This document shows, one piece after another, positions 1 to 7,055 of a stretch of 11,984 nucleotides of DNA; position 1 is the stretch's first letter; every line of letters begins with the position of its first letter. The notes below the pieces were generated by a model. That model searched no databases. It saw nothing but the letters and a program-made list of their open reading frames with translations, and was not told where the DNA came from. This stretch comes from Thermoplasmata archaeon. Its GTDB lineage: Archaea > Thermoplasmatota > Thermoplasmata > Thermoplasmatales > Thermoplasmataceae. A program made the position numbers and the translations under genes. The stretch is from positions 1 to 11,984 of the forward strand of contig JAKAAK010000076.1 in assembly GCA_021797025.1 (NCBI GenBank), read 5' to 3'.

Positions 1-150
1 AATGCTTTATTTTGATTTATTATATATTTCGGGATTAGGCAAGTATATAATATTAAAATAATTATTCAATATTTTTATAACATTTATTGTATGGGTTTGC
101 GCTCCGCCATAACTTAAAATAATGTCGGGACCTGTTATACCTATATTCAC
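1..150 (-). pseudogene. Glycosyltransferase family 4 N-terminus, frame closed by an early stop (partial)
   Basis: Reading left from a GTG at 150-148, the frame encodes 47 residues beginning VNIGITGPDIILSYGGAQTH, followed by a short helix and NIIYLPNPEIYNKSK. It then stops at TAA (9-7), with only six bases of window left. A first beta strand, a glycine-rich GGAQTH turn, a helix and a second strand form the usual start of a GT-B family-4 glycosyltransferase, normally about 350 residues long. The start is supported by an AT-rich box (about 168-183) 26 bases upstream, consistent with a leaderless GTG. The stop lies just after an A4 run. One extra A would reopen the frame, so this is either a real frameshift, a sequencing slip or a short relic. 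It lies downstream of, and on the same strand as, the 840-residue membrane protein gene. The donor sugar cannot be judged from this fragment. Confidence 0.5.
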
Positions 151-165
151 GCTTCTTATATTAAT

Positions 166-185
166 GTAGTATTAATAATATTTTT
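166..185 (-). promoter_or_regulatory. Probable archaeal TATA-box promoter for the truncated glycosyltransferase
   Basis: On the minus strand the run AATATTATTAATAC is centred about 26 bases before the GTG at 150, the distance expected for a leaderless transcript. The rest of the 177-base gap (151-327) is AT-rich, and I see no gene or clear hairpin in it. Confidence 0.35.
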
Positions 186-327
186 CAAAATTGTAGTTGA
201 AATAAGAAATCATAAAAATACTTTGTGATATATATACTTACAATTGTATATTAATTTTCGGATACAAAAATATTTGACTCAATAAAATAAAATTCAATCC
301 TTGCAATAATATTACATTTGCCGGAAA

Positions 328-2850
328 TCATTGTTTATTCTTATTGAACCTTAATATAAATAAAAAGAAGGATATGGCAATAACTATCCCGATAATTTTA
401 AAGTATACTAAATCAAAATTGATTAATCTATAATAATATAATGTAAACACGGAATAGAAGACAGTAATAGATATTATTAAAGAGATTTCAATTAATTTCA
501 GATTTAATACATTTCCATTTTTATTTACAAATGAACTCACAGGATAAACAAAAACAGATGAAATAAATATAAACCCGAGTATTATGTAAGGATGCTGTAA
601 AAGCGGATTTATTATTTCTCTACCGCTCAAGGAATAGATTGTGTATGAAATTTCCAATGTTCCATTCAATATAGCAGAATTAACATATACATCTTTTCCG
701 ACCAGGGGAAAATTATATATAGAATTACCTGTTACATTCAATTCTGTCATTCTGCCACCAATTGATACATATATATTTGAAGCTTTATGAATATTGTCGG
801 AGTTATAAACAAAGGTTAATTTTGGTGCCAACTTTTCTTCTCTATAACTGTATATTTTGTGGATAGAATATCCATATGAATCTGTATGAGTCCCATTGTA
901 TATTTTAACTATATACGAATGTGAATTTGTTGAATTTTCAACGGGAAATGTCAATCCTCCCGGATCACCTGAAGACCATAACCACAGATAATAGGTTTTG
1001 CCAGAATCCAACTGTACATTTTTGTAATTAAAATTTTCGTCAGTCATATTGTACTGGTCCTGGCTATAACTTTCTGTCGAAATTATTGACGATGAGTTTA
1101 ATTGTGCTCCATTAAATGACGTTGTAATCATAGATTGCAGAGTATAGTAGCCATATGTCATATTTGAGTCCAGAACAATATTACTTAGCTGTTCAGAATT
1201 GTTCAACTTAAATGGGTATACCATTGCATAGCTGTCATTCAAAAACAATGATCTGTTTGCATTTGAATTTATCATATGTACCTCTTTGCCGGAATAACTT
1301 AGTTTTAATGATATATTGTTATCTCCGGGAGGGATGTATATGCCCTTTAATAATTGAATACTTAATCGGGAACCTGGTGAAAAACTGCCTGCTTTTTCTG
1401 AATAATTTAAGTCATTAAATTTGGGAGTCCCTGTATAACCTTTTTCATAAAGTGCATATGCACCTGAAGCAGCTAAAAATCCATAATCATTCAGGTTAGG
1501 CGAATTTGTGATGTTGAAAATAATATACTTATTTTCAGGGCCATAAAACCATGTATCATATGCATGCGAACTAACTATCGGCAATTCATTTACTCCTGTT
1601 GTAACGTTCGCATTTCCGGGTAACAGGGATGCAAGCTGGTCAACCCCGCATTCATTAGAGTTTACAGGTGCAACAGGATTTGTTACCATGGGTGCTACTA
1701 TGTTTGATATCAATAATATTAAAGTTACTATCAGGGCTAAGTAGGCTATCCTGTTCACGACTTTTTTCCTGTCGGCTTCTCCAAGCATGCTGTGTATTTT
1801 ATAAAGGCCTAATATAGCAGCAATAGCAGCGAATGGGATTATATATGAATCATAATACATATTTATACTCCAATATGGTGAAAATGTTGATATAGAATAT
1901 ATTAAGAACCATGGCAATTCAAGTAATGCAAGTGGGTTTAGAAAAGATAAGAAAAGGAAGGGGGCATTTAAATACATTAAGTTGTCTACTTTTGATGAAA
2001 TATCTGTTTTAAAACCATTAAATATAGTTGAAATAGAAGAGATGTTGGAACCGGCTATATTGCTTGTTATAGCATGTGAACCATGTGAAAAATATAATAT
2101 TAAATATTTATCAGCATAGAAAAATCCTATCGATATTATCAGTAATATTATTCCAATAGAAAAATAAGATTGAAAATTTTTAAGTTCTGATAAAAGAGAT
2201 TTTATAGCTTTAAACTGCCTTACAGGTTTTTTAAATAAATTTTTAATGCTGGAGATTTTAATTCTATCATACAAAAATAATAGTATAAGGTATAAACCGA
2301 AAAATCCACCTATTACAGGATTAAACTCCATTGTAGATAAGGCAAGTAAAAATGTTATTGCAAATGCTATATATCTCTTTGCGTCAAAGAAATAATATGA
2401 ATATATTATAAATCCCATGAATAAAGTTAAAGTTTCAAATGGATTGTCATGTATGTATGGATTTAACAAAAAAACCATTGCCATTAAAAAAGATGCTTTA
2501 TCATTTTGCAATTTCTTCTGTGCTAACAAAAATAGTGGTATACTGGAGGAATAAATTAAAACACTCTGGATAATGTATAAATTTATGAAGCTATGCCAGA
2601 CAGCGAAGAATGGTAGCAATAGTATTAATATTTCAGAAGCGTGCACACTGAAATATGACCCACCCGGCACCGTATTTACAAAAGGCTGATGATAAAATGC
2701 GGACAATAGTGATTGCAATGATGTGGTGGTATCTACTATTTCGCCATTTTTTAAATTGTATACATTGAATACTATATACCATAAATTTATCAATATCCAT
2801 AAAACTGTGAACGTAATTAATAAATAAAAATAATTTATTTTGAATCTCAC
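328..2850 (-). CDS. Large polytopic membrane protein, DUF2079-like, with a big extracytoplasmic domain
   Basis: This is an 840-residue integral membrane protein. Hydrophobic segments appear near residues 7-27, 70-110, 120-133, 141-194 (several), 230-256, 292-320, 333-351 and 367-388. A polar domain at about 390-750 follows, then three segments at about 753-772, 783-808 and 813-834. The N-terminal half matches the DUF2079 layout: SVHASEILILLLPFF around His70 parallels AQHFTLFKFLQVPLYY in the 557-residue neighbour, and NPLALLELPWFLIYS parallels FSPMSLVLSIPYMLY. It is much longer than a usual DUF2079 protein because of the domain at 390-750. That domain has about 14 N-x-S/T sequons (for example N415, N446, N512, N563, N652, N729), so it is probably outside the cell and glycosylated. 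The start is GTG at 2850; an in-frame stop just upstream leaves no earlier start. It lies 25 bases after the glycosyltransferase at 2876-3946. A GT-C-like glycosyltransferase or glycan-processing role is inferred; no catalytic residue is proven. Confidence 0.8.
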   Translation of the reverse strand: MRFKINYFYLLITFTVLWILINLWYIVFNVYNLKNGEIVDTTTSLQSLLSAFYHQPFVNTVPGGSYFSVHASEILILLLPFFAVWHSFINLYIIQSVLIYSSSIPLFLLAQKKLQNDKASFLMAMVFLLNPYIHDNPFETLTLFMGFIIYSYYFFDAKRYIAFAITFLLALSTMEFNPVIGGFFGLYLILLFLYDRIKISSIKNLFKKPVRQFKAIKSLLSELKNFQSYFSIGIILLIISIGFFYADKYLILYFSHGSHAITSNIAGSNISSISTIFNGFKTDISSKVDNLMYLNAPFLFLSFLNPLALLELPWFLIYSISTFSPYWSINMYYDSYIIPFAAIAAILGLYKIHSMLGEADRKKVVNRIAYLALIVTLILLISNIVAPMVTNPVAPVNSNECGVDQLASLLPGNANVTTGVNELPIVSSHAYDTWFYGPENKYIIFNITNSPNLNDYGFLAASGAYALYEKGYTGTPKFNDLNYSEKAGSFSPGSRLSIQLLKGIYIPPGDNNISLKLSYSGKEVHMINSNANRSLFLNDSYAMVYPFKLNNSEQLSNIVLDSNMTYGYYTLQSMITTSFNGAQLNSSSIISTESYSQDQYNMTDENFNYKNVQLDSGKTYYLWLWSSGDPGGLTFPVENSTNSHSYIVKIYNGTHTDSYGYSIHKIYSYREEKLAPKLTFVYNSDNIHKASNIYVSIGGRMTELNVTGNSIYNFPLVGKDVYVNSAILNGTLEISYTIYSLSGREIINPLLQHPYIILGFIFISSVFVYPVSSFVNKNGNVLNLKLIEISLIISITVFYSVFTLYYYRLINFDLVYFKIIGIVIAISFFLFILRFNKNKQ

Positions 2851-2870
2851 TAAATAGACTAATAATCATT

Positions 2871-2886
2871 GCTATTTAACTATTTT
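2871..2886 (-). promoter_or_regulatory. Possible internal promoter for the 840-residue membrane protein
   Basis: The minus-strand run AAAATAGTTAAATAGC is centred about 27 bases before the GTG at 2850 and overlaps the stop codon of the preceding glycosyltransferase. No Shine-Dalgarno sequence is seen in the 25-base gap. The gene may therefore have its own leaderless transcript in addition to read-through. Confidence 0.3.
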
Positions 2887-3946
2887 GAACCTCTTCTACA
2901 AAATTATGCATGTTATAATAAAAATTTTTAAATGAAAATCTGTCCATTGAATCTGTTATCGTTTTTACAATATCAAAATCAATGCTTTTTATTTGTTCCA
3001 CTGCTTCCTCTATGTTATTAAATCCATATCCATATTTTCCATGTTCTATTATATCTTCCCACGGACCGCCACTTTCAGGAACAACAGGGACAATGCCATA
3101 TGACATCGCTTCTAATATTGATATTCCGTAATGCTCTCTCCTATTCAAATGTATATATATTGCCGCTTTTTTTAATAATTCAATTTTATCATATTCATTT
3201 ATGTTTGGCTTAATTTCCACATTATCCGGTTTGACTTTTACTAAACTGTGATAATATTCCTCATCTCCCCTGTTCAATGCACCTGCTATTATAAATCTGT
3301 GATTTTTTAACTTATCCGCTATTTTTAGCAATAATTCATAATTTTTCCGTATATCTATTCTGCCTATACTTACAACTAAATTTTTTTCTTTTATTGATTG
3401 ATCAAGATTATTCCTATATTCTACGGGAATATATATTACTCTCATTAAATGAGGTTTTATATTTAACAGAGGAAACAATTTATTCGATATTTGCAAAGTA
3501 TACCTGCTATTAACGAAAAAGTTAGCATTGTCGTATAAATTATACATTCCACTTTTCTTGATAAAATTAAAAATTATTTTATTCTTAATATTTCCATATT
3601 CATCTATTATCTGGTCAAGAAAAGAAAAACCATGCAAAGCGTTAATATCTGCTTTATACAGGAACATGTTAGGGTGATTATTAAAAACTAAATCGAATTG
3701 ATTCTGTATATAGTGCCTTAAGAATTTTTTTGTTTTTGCTACGTAATAATATAAAAAAGGTAATTTCATGTTTTCCCTGAAATAATAGGGAGTTTCTATT
3801 AAATGTTCATATTCTAAATATGTATGTTCCCTGTCAACGGCTAGGTATGTCTGCCCATAGTTCTTATTAAAATAGTCCAGCAAGAGTTTGGATAAAATCT
3901 GACCACCACCAATTCTAGAAAATTCGTCTATCAATAAGACTTTCAT
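2876..3946 (-). CDS. Family-4 glycosyltransferase, Alg11-like
   Basis: A 356-residue cytoplasmic or membrane-associated GT-B enzyme that would transfer a sugar from a nucleotide donor, probably to a lipid-linked glycan. The N-terminal domain opens MKVLLIDEFSRIGGGQ, with a glycine-rich turn at 13-15. The C-terminal donor-binding domain has VSIGRIDIRKNYELLLKIA (192-210, with Arg196 and Lys201 in the phosphate-binding position) and the EX7E motif EHYGISILE (Glu271 and Glu279). SGGPWEDIIEHGKYGYGF (292-309) follows. The combination of H-Y/F-G-I-S, SGGPW-DI and HGK-GY recalls eukaryotic Alg11, the alpha-1,2-mannosyltransferase of N-glycan assembly, more than bacterial capsule enzymes. The length is normal. 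The ATG at 3946 has a TATA-like box 24 bases upstream. Family membership is firm; sugar and acceptor are unknown. The nearby rhamnose genes make a rhamnosyl transfer possible but do not prove it. Confidence 0.88.
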   Translation of the reverse strand: MKVLLIDEFSRIGGGQILSKLLLDYFNKNYGQTYLAVDREHTYLEYEHLIETPYYFRENMKLPFLYYYVAKTKKFLRHYIQNQFDLVFNNHPNMFLYKADINALHGFSFLDQIIDEYGNIKNKIIFNFIKKSGMYNLYDNANFFVNSRYTLQISNKLFPLLNIKPHLMRVIYIPVEYRNNLDQSIKEKNLVVSIGRIDIRKNYELLLKIADKLKNHRFIIAGALNRGDEEYYHSLVKVKPDNVEIKPNINEYDKIELLKKAAIYIHLNRREHYGISILEAMSYGIVPVVPESGGPWEDIIEHGKYGYGFNNIEEAVEQIKSIDFDIVKTITDSMDRFSFKNFYYNMHNFVEEVQNS

Positions 3947-3963
3947 TAAAAGCTAATGCAGAT

Positions 3964-3977
3964 TCGATATAAATTAA
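3964..3977 (-). promoter_or_regulatory. TATA-box promoter of the Alg11-like glycosyltransferase
   Basis: The minus strand reads TTAATTTATATCG, with the TTTATA core centred about 24-25 bases before the ATG at 3946. This suits a leaderless archaeal transcript. The remaining gap up to 4195 holds no gene that I can see, only an 8-base inverted repeat (4003-4033) and AT repeats. Confidence 0.5.
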
Positions 3978-4002
3978 TTTAGCCATGTTTATTATTTTTC
4001 AT

Positions 4003-4033
4003 ATTGAAATGCATGAATATTTGAAATTTCAAT
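4003..4033. repeat. Short perfect inverted repeat upstream of the glycosyltransferase promoter
   Basis: The arms ATTGAAAT (4003-4010) and ATTTCAAT (4026-4033) are perfect reverse complements separated by 15 bases. They lie about 30-60 bases upstream of the TATA-like box of the 2876-3946 gene, where an operator could sit. In such AT-rich DNA an 8-base match can arise by chance. Confidence 0.25.
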
Positions 4034-4195
4034 AGAATAAGTTATATCACTGAAAACTGCATAAAGCCTCTAGAATATTGTTGTAATTATATAGTGTTTT
4101 ATGATATATATTATATATGATAAAATTGACTAATCCACACATAAACAATGTTATATGAAATTAAGGTATTACAGTGTCTTTCTGTCTAATATCTA

Positions 4196-5869
4196 TTACT
4201 TTTTGTAAGCAGGCACATAGTGTGTGTTCTCCAGAATCATCATATTTCCAGGAATATACCTGTCTATTGTTATGTAAGTACCGTTTGTTAAACCGTTGTT
4301 AACAATATTCTGAAGTGAGTAGTTCCCCCCATATGTAGCCCAGAAAGAATTATTCTGGATAACTATATACTGGTATTTTGATAAATTGTTATGATATCCT
4401 GGTGTCCATGGAGTTGCATAGATGTGCAGATCGTTGCTGAAATATGGCATTAATGTGTTTTCGGTCAGTATATACGAATTTTTCGGAAGAGTTCCTGATA
4501 TATTAATTAGGAATGCACTACTTCCACATGGTATTTCTTCGTATATATCTTTCATGTTGCTCCCGTGCGGTGCCTGTTCCAATTCCACCGGCGATAAAAT
4601 TCCGTAAGGTAGAGATATAACCAGTAACAGGACTATTAATATAGATACGATAGCAATTCCTGTTCTCTCATGCTTATGATTTAAAACCTTCTTTAATTTT
4701 AATGTTAGTTGTTTAGAATGCCCGGAAATATATTTTACAAACCTGATCAGATTATGTGTCCCAATTATAGCCGATATATAAATAGCACCCAGCACCATTG
4801 CAGGATACTGATATCCAAGCTGGAAGTATGGTCCATATGACGATGGAAATGCGTATAACATATATGGAATAGATAGAACAAGTGACATTGGTGAGAATAA
4901 AGGCAGATAGAGAGTGGATTTTAACAGGAGATTAATGAAGAATAATTTATCCCCGCGATAGGTGCTGATAATTGATATGAATTCGCCTGGTTTCTCTAAC
5001 AGCAATAATACAAGTTCAATCGGGGAGCCTGTAGGAGTTCCAAATTCCCCTGTGGTGGGAAGAATAGAAATTGAGGAAATCCCCGCAAGGTGGAGTTTTA
5101 TAATTCCTGCAAGGACAACATATCCATATAGCAATACTATGGCTAGTATGAAAAGAGAAAAATTAGCAATTTTCCTGGAATTTGCATTGTGTAAAAACCA
5201 TGTATTAATTTTCTTGCCCCTGTATGTATGAAGAAATAGAAATTCATACAATAACAGTACCGCTACCATATAAACAAAATTCGCATGTAGGGATATTATG
5301 AATACTATGGAAACTATATGTAGAATTCTCCGCTCTGTAAGGAATGCATAAAATGCAAGCAAAAAAAAGAATGGCAAAAATGCCATATTGTGAAAAGAGA
5401 ACGATACCAAACCCTCAGAAAATGGCGAAAACTCATATGAAAGCAAAAATCCTATTGATACGAGGAAAAGTATTTTTTCAGATCTTATATGGTCTTTTAG
5501 AAGATTCATGGAGAGGAGATATACAATATACCCTGCTAACGCAATAAATACGTCCTCGAAAATCATCAGGGTAACAGGAGAGGGAAAAAGGTAATAAAGT
5601 GGAACCTGCAGAAATTTGAAGAGTGTAAAATGCTGGGCTAATGCATTTTCACCGAGCAACGGCGTATAGAAGCTTCCGGTGTGTATAAAACTATAAAGTT
5701 CCTGGGCATTCACACCAAGGTCATATGCAGCTGTTCCAAGTGAATAATACTGTAGGATAGAAAATATAGAAAATACTATGAAAAATGCAATGGCTATTGA
5801 AAATGCTAGGAAATCTTTTCTGTGACCACGAAAATATTTAGATATTTTTTCACGAAGGTTTGAAAACAT
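4196..5869 (-). CDS. DUF2079-family polytopic membrane protein
   Basis: A 557-residue integral membrane protein of the DUF2079 family. The first membrane segment (about 20-42) leads into AAYDLGVNAQELYSF (47-61), the family's conserved acidic first outer loop. His80 in LAQHFTLF and the following LFPSPVTLMIFED stretch are also typical, as is the FHNMAFLPFFFLLAFY segment (159-174). About ten membrane segments are visible to residue 420. A C-terminal outer domain follows at about 425-557, with IPCGSSAFLINIS, LTENTLMPYFSNDLHIY and YIVIQNNSFWATYGGN. The layout is like GT-C glycosyltransferases that use polyprenyl-linked donors, so it may act on surface glycan at the outer face; this is inferred. 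The ATG at 5869 has a TATA-like box 27 bases upstream, so the gene probably has its own transcript. It is closely related to the partial gene at the right edge (11269-11984), which lies in the same direction. Confidence 0.87.
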   Translation of the reverse strand: MFSNLREKISKYFRGHRKDFLAFSIAIAFFIVFSIFSILQYYSLGTAAYDLGVNAQELYSFIHTGSFYTPLLGENALAQHFTLFKFLQVPLYYLFPSPVTLMIFEDVFIALAGYIVYLLSMNLLKDHIRSEKILFLVSIGFLLSYEFSPFSEGLVSFSFHNMAFLPFFFLLAFYAFLTERRILHIVSIVFIISLHANFVYMVAVLLLYEFLFLHTYRGKKINTWFLHNANSRKIANFSLFILAIVLLYGYVVLAGIIKLHLAGISSISILPTTGEFGTPTGSPIELVLLLLEKPGEFISIISTYRGDKLFFINLLLKSTLYLPLFSPMSLVLSIPYMLYAFPSSYGPYFQLGYQYPAMVLGAIYISAIIGTHNLIRFVKYISGHSKQLTLKLKKVLNHKHERTGIAIVSILIVLLLVISLPYGILSPVELEQAPHGSNMKDIYEEIPCGSSAFLINISGTLPKNSYILTENTLMPYFSNDLHIYATPWTPGYHNNLSKYQYIVIQNNSFWATYGGNYSLQNIVNNGLTNGTYITIDRYIPGNMMILENTHYVPAYKK

Positions 5870-5887
5870 TTAAATCTATAAGTAAAG

Positions 5888-5903
5888 ATTATTTATTAAT
5901 ATA
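5888..5903 (-). promoter_or_regulatory. TATA-box promoter of the 557-residue DUF2079 gene
   Basis: The minus strand carries ATTAATAAATAATC centred about 27 bases before the ATG at 5869. No ribosome binding site is seen, which fits a leaderless transcript. Confidence 0.5.
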
Positions 5904-5955
5904 TTGCTATACTGTAAAGGTTCTACAGTTTGAGTTACCATGTTTTAATATACCT

Positions 5956-6372
5956 CTAAGTTTTCCTTTTCTCCTTATGATACCAGTACACTAATCCTTT
6001 TAATCTGATTGCCCCTTTCCGGGTCATTGAACCACCACATACCTTGCGGTATATAACTAATGGCCCTATTATCTATAGGTTCAACTGACCTGCTTATTAT
6101 AAACCTGAATGAATCGTCCATTTTGCGCCTTAGCTTGTTGTTTACAAATCATTTACATTTCTTTGGCTCATATGGTACATCTATCTCCAGGAAATCTTTA
6201 TACAGAGATTTCAGATCTGATTCCGCAATATTTTCAGGCTTCCTGTTAAGCATACCCTTGGCTTTACTGTACACGTATTCCAGTGTATTGTAGATGTATT
6301 TACATTCTGCCCGATCATACTGTATAAGTTCTTTAGCATCCTTTATAATGATGCCCAGCACCATACCCGTTC
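5956..6372 (-). pseudogene. Decayed IS66-family transposase, C-terminal part
   Basis: Pieces of one IS66-type transposase can be read in order on the minus strand, but in different frames. RVWCWA (6369-6352) matches the family's CWAH motif. After a one-base shift comes IIKDAKELIQYDRAE, as in the usual LLRDAKEL, within an open stretch that ends at TGA (6151-6149). Past that stop the same frame continues FVNNKLRRKMDDSFRFIIS and VEPIDNR (to about 6065), the counterpart of the family's 'VP-NNRAER' motif. The frame then shifts, apparently with loss of a few codons, to PLVIYRKVCGGSMTRKG (6063-6013), matching the usual RPLVI-RK-SGG-S-KG end. It closes at TAG (5958-5956). At least two frame changes and one internal stop make it inactive. 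The N-terminal half of the transposase, the accessory IS66 genes and terminal repeats were not recognised nearby. The open part at 6149-6364 alone would look like a 71-residue hypothetical gene; I judge it not functional. Confidence 0.75.
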
Positions 6373-6487
6373 ATTATCCTGTTATTCTTGCTAATTTAAT
6401 CTATCCTGACGAACTATCATGCATATGGTAATAGGGGATTAATGGAGAAATACATTCCATAAAATCTCCGGACAATACTTCAATAAA

Positions 6488-6500
6488 TTTATTAAATAAA
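6488..6500 (+). promoter_or_regulatory. TATA-box promoter of rmlC
   Basis: TTTATTAAATAAA lies 16-28 bases before the ATG at 6516, and there is no Shine-Dalgarno sequence between. This suits a leaderless start. The stretch from the transposase relic to this box (about 6373-6487) shows no gene. Confidence 0.5.
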
Positions 6501-6515
6501 GATTAATAACAACTA

Positions 6516-7055
6516 ATGCCATTTGAAATTACAGACGACCTTGCAATTAAAGATGTAAAAATAGTAGATAGTAAAAAATTCAGTGATAACAGGGGATTCT
6601 TTGAAGAGGTATACAGGCAGAAAATTTTAATGGACTTAAATATACATAATAAATTTGCACAGGTAAATCTATCGTTTTCAAAAAAAAATGTTTTCCGTGG
6701 ATTCCATTTCCAGTTAAATCCTGAACCTCAGGGAAAGTTAGTTACGGTAATATCAGGCAAAATAATTGATTACGGTATAGATTTACGAAAAAGCTCAAAA
6801 TCGTTTAAAAACCATGTAGAATATGAAATAACCAATGGCAAAATGATATATATCCCTGAAGGTTTTGCCCATGGCTTTCTTGCACTGGAAGATTCATATG
6901 TGTTATATTTAACCACAAATGAGTTTAACCAGTCTCTTGATTCTGGAATAAGGTATGATGATAAGGAATTAAATATAAGTCTGCCTGAAAACATAATAAT
7001 ATCGGAAAAGGATAAAAACTTAAAACATTTAAATGAGCTGGCTCTACATTTTTAA
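6516..7055 (+). CDS. rmlC: dTDP-4-dehydrorhamnose 3,5-epimerase
   Basis: RmlC epimerises dTDP-4-keto-6-deoxy-D-glucose at C3 and C5, the third step to dTDP-L-rhamnose, in the cytoplasm. The 179 residues match the cupin-fold family throughout. DNRGFFEEVY (24-33) is followed by QVNLSFSKKNVFRGFHFQ (49-66, with His64 as the expected general base) and PQGKLVTVISGKIIDYGIDLR (71-91). IPEGFAHGFLALED (113-126) and Tyr131 in YVLYLTT mark the active-site side, and GIRYDDKELNISLPE lies near the end. The length is normal. The ATG at 6516 has a TATA-like box in front. The gene is transcribed towards rmlB, and the two overlap by four bases at their ends, sharing the palindrome TTAA as both stop codons. All expected catalytic residues are present, so activity is likely. 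Confidence 0.95.
   Translation: MPFEITDDLAIKDVKIVDSKKFSDNRGFFEEVYRQKILMDLNIHNKFAQVNLSFSKKNVFRGFHFQLNPEPQGKLVTVISGKIIDYGIDLRKSSKSFKNHVEYEITNGKMIYIPEGFAHGFLALEDSYVLYLTTNEFNQSLDSGIRYDDKELNISLPENIIISEKDKNLKHLNELALHF

Noticed and set aside
2633..2869. A 78-residue frame overlapping the start of the 840-residue membrane protein
   Set aside because: Same strand, different frame, within codons that encode conserved membrane segments of the real gene.
4090..4135. AT-rich palindromic stretch (ATATATATTATATATG) considered as an origin or terminator
   Set aside because: Low-complexity AT sequence of this kind is expected by chance at this base composition, and no repeated motif or T run accompanies it.
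4962..5547. Plus-strand open frames of 67-89 residues inside the 557-residue DUF2079 gene
   Set aside because: They are complements of hydrophobic coding sequence, without a recognisable domain or promoter.
6149..6364. A 71-residue open frame on the minus strand that could be called a small hypothetical gene
   Set aside because: Its sequence is the DAKEL-containing middle of an IS66 transposase, and matching pieces continue past its stop and in other frames, so it is part of a relic.
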